Source of the DNA: Sphagnum compactum
Lineage: Eukaryota; Bryophyta; Sphagnopsida; Sphagnales
Direction of reading: 5' to 3'
Length of the DNA: 64,000 nucleotides
Assembly (NCBI GenBank): GCA_965153455.1
Contig: OZ234502.1
Coordinates: 1,653,267 to 1,717,266, forward strand
Shown piece after piece: positions 1-12,700 of this stretch; the stretch's first letter is position 1; every line of letters begins with the position of its first letter. Below the pieces are notes generated by a model that saw only the letters and a list, made by a program, of their open reading frames with translations, did no database searches and was not told the origin of the DNA. The position numbers were made by a program, and so were the translations under genes.

Positions 1-2265
1 AACTACATGGCATTCTTTTATGACTGCCTCCCCTCTTGATGTGTCGAGCTTTGAGTACACTTGTTGCCTCTAAGATTGTTGTGCATTTGGAGAGGGGTTG
101 TTTCAAAATACAGGAAAGTGCTAGGAGCTAATTAAAAGACATTTACAGAATTTGGCCATTTTTATTCTCATAAGGAAAATCACCCACAAGATAAATAAAC
201 AAAAAGAAAAAAGGAACTATCTATAAAAAGGTTCATGGTTTACAAAACCCATTCATTTCACTAAGCTACATTATTAGAAAAAACCACTTATTCAAACTCA
301 ATCGAAAAGATAGATGTTATGCACATAGCCTAGGCACTTACTTTCAATTCAAATTCATGATGTTTTGAATGAAACTTCTCCATTACAGTCATTTCAATTG
401 CTGCAACTTTTAGGTTTACACTCTTGCTTTTTTAATAGTTTGTGTAACTCCAACATTCTTTCTTCTTGGGACCAAAGCTCAAGAAGGCAGAGTCTACAAT
501 GGGCCCACTCCTCACTACCATCAACCAAGTTCTTCCATGTTTTATTAGTGCAATGCAACATAAAAAATAGGATTATTCGATCCTCCCATGAAGTAGATTT
601 ACATATATGGGTCCAGATGTTGTTTATAACTATATCATTCAGTAGAATTGCAGAAAAGTCCCCCATTGCATACTCATGAACTTCTACTATTGGTGTAAAA
701 CTGCATACAAAAAAGTAATCAATTAGAATTTCAAGTTACTAATTTTCAATTATCTTGAACCTTAACTTGTGAAAATAGGACAGGTTGATTAAACAAAAAA
801 TTCCAACATACCTTTCAAGACCTGTTAGCTCTTAGTTATGGAAGAACAATCAACACAATATATTTCAAACAAGCTACAAAGGTAAGACATGTTATATAAA
901 ATAATTGTTATACTTGGATGAACACCAAACTTGACTGTCTGTTTTGCACTAAAGTAGATTGGAAAAGTTCTTACAACCAGGGATTCTAACCTTTAGCAAG
1001 GACTTTCCAATTAGGTAAGCCAAAATTATTTTGAATGATAATGTGGTATAGGACTACAAAATAGTGGACAATGGTCCATTGATGCAACATTTAGGTAATG
1101 GTCCATATGTTTGACAATTTAAGCGATTTGGTGCATCAATTTGATGCTTTGAACGATCCAATTTAGGGTTTTGATTCTTCAAATGACTTGGTCCATCAAT
1201 ACACTAGTTTGATCAAATGACATTAGATGCTTTATTTGGCACAAAGAGATTTCATTCATATCTTGCTTCTATGGCATCTAAACCAAACCCTCAAAATGCT
1301 TGTCAAAGAAAAGACCACAAAACAACTTAAACATTCATGCAACATACTATAACTGCAACAACGCTCGAAGGTCATAACTTGGGAGTGAAATATTGTGCAA
1401 TTAACACTAAATACAAAATTTTGAAATCTTGAGATCATTAGAGCACAAGAAATTACCTACAAAGAACAGTTTGATCTGTTATGGTCTTTGTGCCAATGTG
1501 GTTTTGTGCATTGAACTTCTTTCCCTTTTAGCTACATCCTATGGCTAAATGAAAATGGCATAGGTGTTAAGATATGTTATCGTTACTTTGGGATAGTTGT
1601 TACGATGTTGTTCACCAGCTCATTTGTCGAAATGCTTAACACAAAGCCTAGAATGGGATTTGATATAGTTGTAGCTATAACTTAATTCCTTGCAAGTGAC
1701 ATAAAACAAATCCAAAGATGATTTAAAAAAGTTTTCATATAACACCCAACTTAGATTTACCAAACTCTACAAGCACATAGACATCAATGACATGCTAAAA
1801 AATGCCAATGAGGGGAAAGAAGTTCAATGCTCATAGCCACTTTGGCACACTCAAATGCATGCAATTGCACATTCTGCCTTGAGCTCCAGTGCGCATGATC
1901 ACCCTGAAAAACTCTAGTGCACATGGTCTTCCTAGCAATCGTAACCCTCATTCAAGTACACTCAAGAACACACAGACATTCAATAAAACTAAATGACACA
2001 CCATCGCTTTCCAAGGTTTCATAATTTTCTTGAGATGCATCAAGTTCACAGTGCCACAAGGAAATAATTAATTGTCGGTGGTGCAACCCATTGGTGTTGC
2101 ACAAAATGAAGCCAAGTCTACTTCAGTGGAAAGAATTCGATGGAGGCGTGCAATTGTGACGTTTGGCGGTTGAAAATAATAAAAACGTAATAAATTTCCA
2201 ATTAACAAATTTTGATTTCAAATGAATCATTTTCAATCCAACGGCCCAAATGTAAAGATTTAAAG
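1..2265. other. Gene-free AT-rich DNA
   Basis: No reading frame here shows a recognisable domain or plausible exon structure. The open frames around 365-680 overlap on both strands and look like chance. A loose motif built on 'ggtccat' recurs three to four times between 1070 and 1200, which suggests a decayed repeat. Confidence 0.5.
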
Positions 2266-2295
2266 ATATATGTATATATATATATATATATATAT
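2266..2295. repeat. (TA)n microsatellite
   Basis: A run of TA dinucleotides, interrupted once by a G near its left end. Confidence 0.9.
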
Positions 2296-3116
2296 CACAT
2301 ATTTACAATATTTACAATGTACATTTTAGATTCATTTGGTCCCAAAAATGGGGGACTTTCATTTCAACCTTTAAGAAATATTATAAAATGAAAGTGAAAT
2401 AAAAAATATAAAACCATGCCCACCTGTAAAATCTTGTCCTCTTTCATATGGTAGTGGTTTTTCTTTAAATAAAACAAATTATTTTACCTTTATTGCTAAA
2501 ATAGTGGAAGGAAAACAATTTTTAAAATTAATTTCCAACCAAAAAAGAAAAACCTCTAAATGGTCCTAGATTTAGTTGATGTATATCAATATTATTCACC
2601 AAAAAAAAATTCACTACAAATCTCCACTCATAACTTTAGTTTTGAAGTATATTTGCATTTTTAATACTTTGTGACGAATATTATTTCGAAACAAATATAC
2701 TTTGTATGTTTAGGTTTGTAAATGTTTGGTTAAGCTTCTTTTTAAATAGACTAGTTTAAGTTTAAAACTAATGCAATACACTTGAAATGAACAAAAACAC
2801 TTCAAGATGTGATGTCCATATGTACTAATAAAACTCAAATTCAAAATTTATGTGTTTGTGACTACAATTTTTGATGTTGACCTTGAAGATCATGGCATCC
2901 CTCCATACTATGGGCCTAGAAACATACGCCCTTCTTTGAACATTGTTGCATACACGCCTTTTCGGGACTTGTTTGTTAGTAATTTTGTTCTTATGTGGCC
3001 TTTAGACCTTGCAATCTAACCTATCTGGATGGGAAGGGCCGAAAGTGATGTTGTAAGAGATCAAAAAAATGAGAATTATAAGAAGGTCTATGTTCAATGG
3101 TGAGTTCCAGTGAAAA

Positions 3117-3270
3117 CACTACTACAAAATGTGGGTGCAGTTCACTAGTCCTTGTTCATTAGACCAATGAATTCACTACTTCTTCACTGGTCCCCATTCA
3201 TTACAACCAGTGAATTCACTCAAAATCCAGTGAAATCACTTGGCGTACAGGGACACCTTTTGTTGTAATG
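3117..3270. mobile_element. CACTA-like miniature inverted-repeat element, about 154 bp
   Basis: The left end reads CACTACTACAAAATGTG. The right end, read on the other strand, is CATTACAACAAAAGGTG, so the two ends match at most of 17 positions. The interior is built from short 'ccagtgaattcact' repeats. A and G runs flank both ends, so no target duplication can be called with confidence. The same sequence, including the internal 'tcactcaaaatccagtgaaa' stretch, recurs at about 43.25-44.21 kb, which supports a real mobile family. It is too short to code for a transposase, so it would be non-autonomous. Assignment to CACTA rests only on the terminal CACTA-type bases. Confidence 0.6.
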
Positions 3271-3997
3271 AAAAGAGAGCTAAGAATGATGAGGAACTAT
3301 ATTATAATTGTTGGTTGAGTAAGTGGAAATGTAATCATGTAGACCCAAAACAATGGGTTGAAATATCTTCAGTCACATTTTTTTTTTCGACTAGAAGTAA
3401 TACAACAATTAATTCCATTATAAGTATTAGTGCAACCCATGCATCTAAGGCAAAAGTTAATATTGATGTAACTAACAATAACTCCTATGCATTGTAGTTG
3501 AAGATCGAATTTTTTATGAACATGAAATAGAAATGTTAGTGATATTTTATGTTCTCTAAAGTAGATTTAGTTTTTTTTCAAATGGGATTTTCATGTTTTG
3601 GAATATATTCAATATGCCTGTGTGCATTCATTGAAAAAAATATTAATGTTTATCCTCTTTATAAACATTCCAATGTGTTGAACTTTTGTCAATATGGACA
3701 TTGTTTGTTTTAAAATATCATCTTACGTGTGCATGAAAAATTACTATAGAGGTGATATGTTAAAAATTTTCTTTTTGATGTCATGGGTGTATGAATTTTT
3801 TGTCAATGTTTGTTGGCATTAGGGATACATATGGAAAAAAAATGGCAATCATGTATTTAAGTTTATGATTTGTGGTCAACAAGTTCTAACTTTCATTTTA
3901 GCCAACCAGTTCAATTTATATTAAATTCAACAAATTTATATTAATTTGAGGATATTGTTTGCAATTGATGATAGGAGGATGAAAATAATTATTCAAA

Positions 3998-6135
3998 ATT
4001 TGGTGAGCACCACATTGGTTTGATTGTGAAATTTGAGGAGTTTGGTTCCAAACTTAAGTTTTTGTGTAAATTTTATGCAAATTAATTAAAATATGCTTGA
4101 AATTCAGTAATTTAGAAGCCACTAGATAATCATATTGAATTTGAATGGAGATTCAAGTTTTTGATGAAAAATTATGAAAGTGCATGCTGGCATGGTGGCA
4201 ATTCCTCCTAGTTGGTGGCCACCAAATGGGTTTTGTTCCCTAGCCTGTTGAGTTTGGTGTCAAATTCAACTTCTTGTTGAAAATTTATGCAATTGCATGA
4301 AAAGATGGTTGGGATACATTTTATTTGGTGGCCACAAGATGGGTTTTGTTCCCCAACATGTTGAGTTTGGTGTTAAATTTAGTTTTTTGTTGAAAATTTA
4401 TGCAATTACATGGAAAAATGGTTGAAATACGTCCTAATTGGTGGCCACTAGATGTGTTTTGGCCCCCCCTCGTGTATTCAATTAAGTCCAGAATTAAAGT
4501 TAAAGTCCCGCGATTAATTAAATATGTGTTTTAATAGTTTGCAATTAAACTTTCTAGTTGCAAAACAATTTGCAACTAAACTTGAAGTTCAAAATTATCC
4601 CATAAGGTTTTTCCTCCATTCTTAACTTGAAAAGTATATTAAAAAAGTCTTTGTTCATATTTTCATATTCAAAAAATGGGCCATATGAGATGAACCAATT
4701 AAAAGGCTTAACCCAAAATTAAAAAGAAGTTTATGTACCTACCCCTTAACTACCCTACCTCCCTAACCAACCTATCTACCTACCTAAATAAATATCTAGC
4801 CTAAGTAGGTAAATAGGTGTTTAGTTATAGTAAATAGGTAGGTGGATCCTACCTGCCTACCTAAATTGATTTTGGACAAATTTAATTATATGCCATGTGG
4901 CACATTTTAATTGTGCCACATGTCATAATTAAAAACCATCCAAACATGTAAATTGGATGTCTTAGATTATTTTATAATTTCATAAATAAAATAATAATAT
5001 AAAAATATGTTAAATTAATGACATGTGGCAACATATCTATGTGCACAAGGTTGGCCAAATTAGTTGCAAATTAGTTGCAAGCAACAATACGTATATGGTG
5101 AATCAACATATGAACATGTATTTTGTTGATTTTTCTTTCCATCCATGAATGTTTGTCATTTGTGATTTGTCCAACACAACTAAGGGAAATATAGTTACAA
5201 ATGTCATTTACGACTAAAAACTAGTTGAAAAAACCTTGATTTCTTTTAGTGCAATTTCATGTGGCATAACATACTTTGTTTTCATGTAAAGATCCAAGAT
5301 TGTTCAAAACTAACAATCCAAATAATATATGTAAGTTTTAAATTTTAAATTTAAAATTCATGAACCAATTTGCCACATAGCATCACATAATTTGTTCACA
5401 TTTAAACATTCAAAATCATCCAAAGTGGAAGGTGCGCATTAAATTAATAATATTCAATGTATATATTTTCAAATTAAACACATATGTCACATGGTAGATG
5501 AAGATTCACCCATGTGGATATATTTAAATCTATCCAAAATGGATGAAAAGGAATACAAAATGCATTTAAAAACTGAATTCCTCAAAATGTACAAAAGTTG
5601 CCACGTGAAAATTTCAATTTGCTTTAATCAATAGATTTGAATTATTAAAAATGGATGGTGTAAATCCTGTTATTAATGTTTGATGTCAATTTTGCAAACT
5701 AAATACATATGCCATGTGGCACACCACCATTGGGCCATGTGGCCACTTGGATAAATTGAGGATTGTAAAGAATAGATGAAGAGGACAAAAAAGTTATCAT
5801 TTAAATTGAAATCATTAAAATGCACCCATGTTGCCGGCACAAAATTATTTATTATTCATTTCTTTGTTTATTTTCAAATTCTAGGACTACACCACATGGC
5901 AGCCTACTATTTGTTGATGTAAATACATCATGGATGTCCATTTCAGATGATGAGGATTAAAAGATGACCCTTTAAATTGAATTTGTAAAAAATCAACATG
6001 GTTGGCACATGGTAAGTTGTGATTTGTTGATGTTTATACATCTAGATCATTGAAAGTGGATGGACATGATGAAAAGAATTTACTATACTTCCATATTCAC
6101 AAAATTAATTTACATGTGCCATGTGGTAGGTAGGT
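3998..6135. repeat. Degenerate tandem array with about 113-bp period
   Basis: The motif GGTGGCC starts at 4214, 4327 and 4440, exactly 113 bp apart, with the sequence between conserved ('gggttttgttccc', 'gaaaatttatgcaatt'). Weaker earlier units lie around 4003-4213. Further on, a related core (GCCACATGG or its complement) recurs near 4891, 5024, 5259, 5369, 5486, 5591, 5709, 5891, 6005 and 6117. The spacing is about 105-120 bp or a multiple of it. 'aaaatggatg' and 'aaattgaatt' also recur at fixed places in the later units. The array is interrupted at about 4730-4870 by a CCTA/TAGG-rich stretch. I read it as an old satellite or tandemly amplified repeat. The first three units are certain; the extension to 6.1 kb is less so. 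Confidence 0.6.
4891..4925. repeat. Short inverted repeat in the 113-bp array
   Basis: Arms TGCCATGTGGCACA (4891-4904) and TGTGCCACATGTCA (4912-4925) pair with one mismatch around a 7-base loop. It is the clearest copy of the GCCACATGG core of the array. Confidence 0.7.
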
Positions 6136-9100
6136 AATGGTTAACATTTTAGTTTTAAGTTTAGTAATTAATCACAAATTGCATATGTATGGTCAACGAA
6201 TGAAGGGTATTTTGTTGACTATATAAGTCATCATCTATTTTGAATACATGTCATCATGTGTGACTCATAGTTTTGTGGAATTACATTTATGCAAGTATTG
6301 GATTTATAGTTGCAAATGTTGGGTATAACTTTTTTGTAGTCACAAATTATAGTCACAAAATACCATTTTTCTACTAGTGAATTCTTTGGTTTCATAACTA
6401 GATATTTGCAAAGATTTGAGATTGTGTAGTGGCACATATGGGATGCTGAGGACAAAGGAGATGCTAGTGAAGTTCTGGAAGGTGCGGAGTAGACTTTTTT
6501 CATCATTCTAGCCTTGCTTGACCTTGCCCACCAATACATATTAACCAACATTAACCTAGTGTCACCTTGGTTCGAGTAAGTAAGATGCATTTTTTCTTGA
6601 AAATTATGCAAAGTTAAGTAAATTTCTGAAATTTTTGATGTCTATTATGGTCTTGAAAAACTATCATTCACTTGCTATTCCCAACAATGCTTTGTATGAC
6701 TACTTATGCATGGAGTGGAAGTTGGAGCAAGTGACCAACCCAAGTTTTCCACCTTCCATTGAATGGGTAAAAAATTTTGTACATGGCTACCCAATGGATT
6801 TAAACAATGCAAAATATTTGGATAAGATCTTACTATATAGTAGACCATATCAAATAGTGACTCGATACACTTGGATGAAGGCATATGGGAACCACTTTAG
6901 GGTGGAAGACTTGAAGAACAACTCAATGCAAACATTTGACAATGGCATTGCTTCAATATTTGATATGCCAACTTTTGATGCTAGAGATCTTTCAAATTGC
7001 ACTCTTTTTTATTATTAAAAAACATATTTAAACTTGATTATAGTCGTACTCATATGGTCATTTTTAGATGCAAATGGTTAAAATAAGAAAATAATCGAAG
7101 GAACCCAACCTATGCATGAGATGCTGTTGGTTTCCTCATGACTAATTTTTGCCACAAGCTACCATTATCATCTAAGCCTTTCAAATTTTCTTGTCAAGCA
7201 ATGCAAGTGTTTTTCCAAATGACATAAAAAAAACTAGGTTGGAAAGTTGTGTTGTGACAAGAAGCTTGATATAGGAAGGAGGTAGCAGACACAGAAAATG
7301 TGTTCATTACAACAATCATAGAAACAAATGGACTTAACATTCCAAAAGGACTACCCCCACCCCCAATTACAATTTCATTGATAGGAGCCATAAAGTTGTC
7401 TGACAAGGACAATATTTTAGCATTAGCAAGATTTTAGGGTTATTAAGCACAAGTGGATGTCAAAATTTACATTGTTGTGTAAATTTTACATGTTTTCTTT
7501 ATTTTTTAAACATTTTTCTTATTTATTATTCTTACATGTATTTCCACATTAGAATCCATCAACATTTTGTGAGTGTTGTACGTTGTTTGATGTTGATGTT
7601 TTGGTTTCAATATTGACCTTGTTGTGGACAGTGACATTTTTCTTTTGGGGACAATTGGACATTATAATAACATTATCCCAAATATGCATTAAAAATTCAA
7701 ACCCTTGCAAAAGTAGTTTGTTGTTTTTGAATCGTTATACAGATAAGGACCATTTGTGCTAATTATCAAATTATTTTAATTACTATCCACATCATGTTCC
7801 ATTAGTTACTTTGAAGTAATTATAAAGTCTTTAATGGAGTTCCTATCCACATCACTATATTTAAATCATTTTGTATTAATTTCCAGGGCTTAAAGAATTA
7901 TATGCCACATCATCGAATGTAGGTCATTTTTTAGTTATGCATAATGCTAGTTGGTCAATTTGGAAATGACGTTTTAGTCATTGAAAAGTTGAGTTGAAAT
8001 TTTTGATGCCACATTAAAAAGCGGGACCCATTTTCCCATGAACTAGGAATTGTTTTTCCTTAAAAGAATCCACAAAATTGCAAGATTTTCCACATCATGT
8101 TCCTGTTTTCTAAAGAAAAATGAAATTGTGATGATTGAAATATGGTAGAAAAAAATAGGATGAAATATTTACGTCAAATACAATTTTCATCCATTAGTCA
8201 TATGAATGACTTATTAATGACTGATAGTTAGTACACGTAGATAATGAAGTTAGAGGAAATGACTAAAGTCAATGATATAGTGATGGAGGACATGAAGTCA
8301 TTTTTTCCTTGGTTGAAAAAGACATAATTGTTTTTAGTGCTCTATTTTAAATTTGAAACACCTACTTACATCTATTTGCATTTGCAAAAATTTACTAATT
8401 AAATGCACATGAAAAACATAAAACATAATAATATTATACTAAAGTTAAAGAACATCCTCATATTGACCATTAAACTAAAAAAACATTTCAATTTTTTCAT
8501 ATTAAAATCTACTTTATAGCTACTTTCACTAAAAAAACAAGGATCATAAATTGGCTTACTTTAGCATGTTTACACCTTCACAATTAACAATTTGCTTTTG
8601 CAATTCCACTTGTTTTGTTGTAGATGAATGAAACTAACTCTTACATTAGTCAAGATCTTTTTTAATTTTGACTTTTGATTTGAAGCGTTAGACTATATTT
8701 TTCAACCTTACTACATTAGGAACTAGAAGTTCTAAAAAGGTTTGTAGCTCATTGTCTATAGTATTTGGTAAGGAAAACATTTTCTTAAGAAACACAATTG
8801 AAAATAAATATGAAAGAATTTTCTTGCATAGATGATTTTAACTTTGCACATGTAATTTGTTGTCTTGCTAGACTTTTTAGTGGGAAATGCAAAAGGCTCA
8901 AGAATGGGGGGAATCAACTTGCTCACTTCTCATTTTGGTTGCTGATAAATGTTTATAGAATCCAAGGATTAGTTTTGGGTTGTTAATAAATGTGCATGTT
9001 TGTTGGGTCCAAATATCAGATTGCATTTCGTGATGTTTGTGCACATTAGGATTGTTGGTGTTTTTTCTTATTAATGATTAGTTGCATGCTTTTAAATGTA

Positions 9101-9608
9101 ACCAACTCACCTCCTTAATCAAACAATTGCCCTTGCTTTTATTGCCGAAATGTTGTTTAAACTGGCTCAAAGCACCCTCATAACCAACCTTTGCTTGTGT
9201 TATTGGAAGGTTGAAAAAATGAACTCAAATCACTCCTAGACCAAATATGTCATTTGATAAAGTTGGAAAAAAAATTCCTCCAATGGTTCCATATGGCACC
9301 CATACCAAATGGGCAAAATACTCCGCTCCCTCTGGTTTTGGTCTTTGGTATGCGTTAACATGTGCAATTCCACCCCCATCACACATAATGACGGTCAGAA
9401 AAGATTCGCACTAAGCTACTGTCACCCCCTTAATTCCACACTAAAACCATCCTTCCAAACTGATGCACCAAAGAGACCAAACGAATTTCTTTCATCAGAA
9501 CGTTCAGTCATTGGTATGTTCTTGAACAGCAAAGATGCCACTGGCAAACTAGCACCGACTATTTGGACACCGGCCACTGAATGGCGGAGGCCACGTCTAC
9601 AGTAGTCC
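6136..9608. other. Gene-free AT-rich DNA
   Basis: A 127-codon open frame on the + strand (6635-7018) and a 126-codon one on the - strand (6231-6611) exist. Neither has a recognisable domain, a family match or a splice partner, so I do not call them genes. The first contains a run of ordinary-looking residues and might be a decayed element fragment. Nothing else is visible. Confidence 0.45.
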
Positions 9609-9952
9609 GTATTTAAAGCATTGTAAAAATTGCTGACCCTCTTTAATGTAAAGCGTTTTCAAAAATGCTGACCCTTGTAAATGTAAAGTGTTGTAAAAAC
9701 GGCTGACCCTTGGTAATGTAAAGTGTTGTAAAAAATGCTGACCTATTTTCATGTAAAGTGTTGTAAAAAATGCTGACCCATTTTAATGTAAAGTGTTGTC
9801 AAAAATGCTGACCCTTGTTAACGTAAAGTGTTGTCAAAAATGCTGACCTATTTTAATGTAAAGTATTCTCAAAAATGCTGACCCTTGTTAATAAAAAGTG
9901 TTGTAAACAATGCTGACCCCTTTTAGTGTAAAGTGTTGCCAAAACGCTAATT
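9609..9952. repeat. 35-bp minisatellite, about 10 copies
   Basis: The unit is close to 'aatgtaaagtgttgt' followed by 'aaaaaatgctgaccc' and five variable bases (mostly attttt-like or ttgtt-like). The 'aaag' of successive units starts at 9615, 9650, 9685 and so on, always 35 bp apart. Nine full copies and one partial copy are present. Copies alternate between two tail types, suggesting amplification of a two-unit block. There are no unique spacers between the repeats. Confidence 0.92.
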
Positions 9953-10242
9953 TATTTCACACAAGACCTTGCATAAATGATCGATAAGGCTTCCGTGTTG
10001 GCCTTTTTAGTGTAAACCCGTGTTGCAAGGGTATCCAGTTTGGAGGGTAAAACCCTGGGGTTCAGGGTCGGTCTCTTGTGACCCAGACCCAAGCATTTTG
10101 TTGGCACCAACACAAGAACTGCAGCATGGACAAAATGTTTTGCTAGGTCCGGAATCAGAATAGGAACAGTGAAAAATATTTTTGCAAACAGGGTCAGGAT
10201 ATGTATGTAAAAAAGTTGACTTTTTAAAAAACTTAAAAACCG

Positions 10243-10302
10243 GAAAATATTAAACAGGCCAAAGGAAATGCATTCATTTCCTTTGGCATGTTTAATATTT
10301 TC
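10243..10302. repeat. Near-perfect 28-bp foldback
   Basis: Arms 10243-10270 and 10275-10302 are complementary at 27 of 28 positions, with a 4-base loop (catt). The core is 'ggccaaaggaaatg' against 'catttcctttggc'. It could be the trace of a foldback element or a hairpin RNA source. No flanking target duplication is obvious. Confidence 0.85.
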
Positions 10303-10341
10303 AACTGGACCCAGTTCAAAAATCGAGTTCAAAAATTCTTG

Positions 10342-10440
10342 AATGGCATAAATGATTGTAATCCTAAACCAAGATATCAAATTCTTGTCATTTCAAAAAA
10401 GATGGCATAAATGATTGTAATCCTAAACCAAGATGTCAAA
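10342..10440. repeat. Tandem duplication, 60-bp period
   Basis: 'atggcataaatgattgtaat' and the next 18 bases occur at 10343 and again at 10402, nearly identical (one change, agatat to agatgt). The sequence between them ('tcaaaaaattctt'-like) is also partly repeated. Confidence 0.85.
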
Positions 10441-10789
10441 AAATATATGGTTGAAAATATTCCAACATTAGGCCAAAATGCCCAAGCCAAAGTGTGCTTT
10501 GACTTGGGATTGAACTTTACAATTTAAGGTCAAACACTAGGTCAAAACACATTGATTTTATCTTTTTAAAGAATTCTGTGGCCTAGGGTTATTTCATGTT
10601 GGCCCCGAGGATATTGGGCATACCATGTTTCCAAGATATTTGTCATAGGATGTTCATAGGACTTTGAGCCTATGGCATAAGGTTCTTAGGGCATAAGACA
10701 TTTGGCTTAGGGCTTGAGACTTGTCATTAGAAAATAAATACATCTATCACCAAACATTCTGACAAATCTTTCTCAATTCTTCTCCATTT

Positions 10790-11240
10790 TGTGTGATTTA
10801 AAATGTTATAGGAGTGCCTTCTCAAGCTCTACAAATCATCTTTGAAATGCAAAGCCAAATGAGCAGTCAAAAAAGAGCAATAAAAAAAGAAGTTTTTTCG
10901 AATTGCAAAATTTGTTTTTTTTTTCATTTTGACCCCTCCTACTTCATCAGTGCATAACTTTCTCATTTTTTTTTTCAAATTGAATAATTTAAACTTTTCT
11001 GAAATTGCCATCTTAAGCTTTACAATCATTTTGTAACTCTAAAGGCAAAAATAATATTTAAAGATTTTTTGAAGGGTTCAAAAATAGGCTATAAATTGTA
11101 TGAGCCCTCTATTTTGAAGGGCCGTAATTTTCTCATCTCTAATTCGTATTTGTTGATTTTTAGTGTGACAGATGCGCCAAGTGGAGGGTTCCATCTACTC
11201 TTGGAACACTATAAACAATGAGGCCCTCCTCCAAAAACAG
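10790..11240. repeat. LTR-like dispersed repeat, copy A
   Basis: This block shares order and wording with 38.54-39.03 kb: 'tctacaaatcatcttt', 'cataactttct', 'aattttctcatctctaat', 'gatttttagtg', 'gccaa...gaggg'. Phrases of the kind 'ggccataattttctcaattc' are typical of diverged plant LTRs or their untranslated leaders. That is background knowledge, and neither copy has a primer site or coding frame. No ends can be defined. Confidence 0.5.
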
Positions 11241-12282
11241 TGAGCAAACCCTATCTTAAGTACTTAGACACCAACCTACCTACCCTACCATGGATTTCCA
11301 TAAGGGCAAGCCCAGTTCTAAAAGCGTGTTGTGTTTTCCTTCATAAAGGAGGACATCCCATACTCTTAAGACTACAGATCTATTAGTGATCATATGTCAA
11401 GACATGTTGCATGTCTTTAAGCCTTCGATCTTACACCTTTAAAACTACAACGCTTAATGTTAATGTCCCTTAGCCTACAAGTCCTAGGCTCACTATATCT
11501 TTCAAGTCCTAAGCTTTAATGTCCTAGGATTGGAAAAGCATCAAGGCCTGGACCTTGAAATCTTCTTGTCCTAGGCCCTCAAACCTTATGGTCCTAAGCT
11601 TTAAAAAACATTTTGTCCTAAGACACCAAGTCTGTCCTAAGGTGTGCAGATTTGTGTCTCAAGGACCAGGTCCTTGCCTTCAGAGAGGACAATACAATCT
11701 ATTTGTCTTTAGGTTCCACTCTAGGACACAGTGATCACTATAAGACAAATGAGACCAGTATGGTTGCTTTTGTATTCCGTACACTCTATTTAAAAAAAGC
11801 CATCAAACATATAAAGATTCTTCATCTTTCTTCCATATGTAGGTGTAGATTTATTCTGCAAGCTGTCATCACCATTCATTAACCCCAAAACAAACCCAAA
11901 AAAGGCACCACAAATTTTAGAAGCATTGAGAGAGCATAATTCACAACTTCAGAGTCATGACAATCAGGATCCTCCAGTTGCAGTGTTTTTTTTTCTTTGA
12001 TGAATTTTCACTTTTTCAACCTGAAAAATATGATCTTGACACATACAAAGGAATTTTGTGAAAAAATGTCATAATTTGCCAAATTTTGAAAAACTAATCA
12101 CAAAATTTCTACAATAGGTAGCCAAAATATACAAGGATTATTATTATTTGTTATTTTCATATCTGGTCACATGTGAAGGCACATTGGCCCTTCAAATTAA
12201 AGGCCTGTTCAAATAGATTAGGGTGCTGTATTTTGTAGGGCTGAGTTGAACTCTACTAGTGTAGCTGGTAACGTAAATTAGC
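11241..12282. other. Upstream region of the P450 gene, no other gene
   Basis: Between 11.3 and 11.7 kb the words 'gtccta' and 'aagtccta' recur many times with 'cttaag' variants, so this looks like a decayed short tandem repeat. An open frame at 11652-11882 has no recognisable features. The last few hundred bases should contain the promoter of the P450 gene. Confidence 0.45.
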
Positions 12283-12290
12283 TATAAAAA
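12283..12290 (+). promoter_or_regulatory. TATA box of the P450 gene
   Basis: TATAAAAA lies about 410 bases before the start codon, which fits a transcription start near 12315 and a 5' leader of some 380 bases. The leader is more GC-rich than the DNA before it, and I see no intron in it. No other TATA-like element with this quality lies closer to the start codon. Confidence 0.6.
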
Positions 12291-12700
12291 GGACCCAGTT
12301 TGAAGACCAGATTCATCAAGCTGCTGAAGCCCCAGGGTTTAGCAAGCTCCAAACTAGAGGCAGTGCTGCACAGCGTGAAGCTGCACCAAGTTTTGATATC
12401 ATATTGCACTAGTCATCAGTGGTATTCTGAATGTGTGTTTAACTTACTCTGATCCATAGCTGCTGCAACTGCCTGTCGAATCTCAAGGAGACGCTTGAGA
12501 GAGTGCTGGAACCAGCTGGGACTCGCGTAGTACTACTACGTTAAGTCCACAAATTGAGAGAGATCTGAGCTGACAAAGATATCACTCTAGTACAAGTTAA
12601 TTGCATTAGCAGTGACCCATTTAGAGAAGCTTGTGTTCATCTGCTGCATTGAAGTTGTAGTAGTGACGAAAGGCATCATTGGGTGGAGCCACCGGCCAGA

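Noticed and set aside
394-679. Open frames on both strands of the same stretch
   Set aside because: They mirror each other, show no domain and have no splice partners.
4736-4866. Interstitial telomere repeat
   Set aside because: The repeats are CCTA/CTAC-type and irregular, not the CCCTAAA of plants.
9309-9605. 98-codon frame before the minisatellite
   Set aside because: No domain, no similarity I can name, and no neighbouring exon or promoter.
9609-9952. CRISPR-like array
   Set aside because: Units follow one another directly without unique spacers, and the genome is eukaryotic.
10243-10302. MicroRNA precursor
   Set aside because: The loop is only four bases and the arms are short; nothing marks a miRNA/miRNA* duplex with the usual mismatches.
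12683-12700. GTG-initiated extension of the P450
   Set aside because: The first ATG is at 12701 and gives a normal membrane anchor; plant P450 genes start at ATG.
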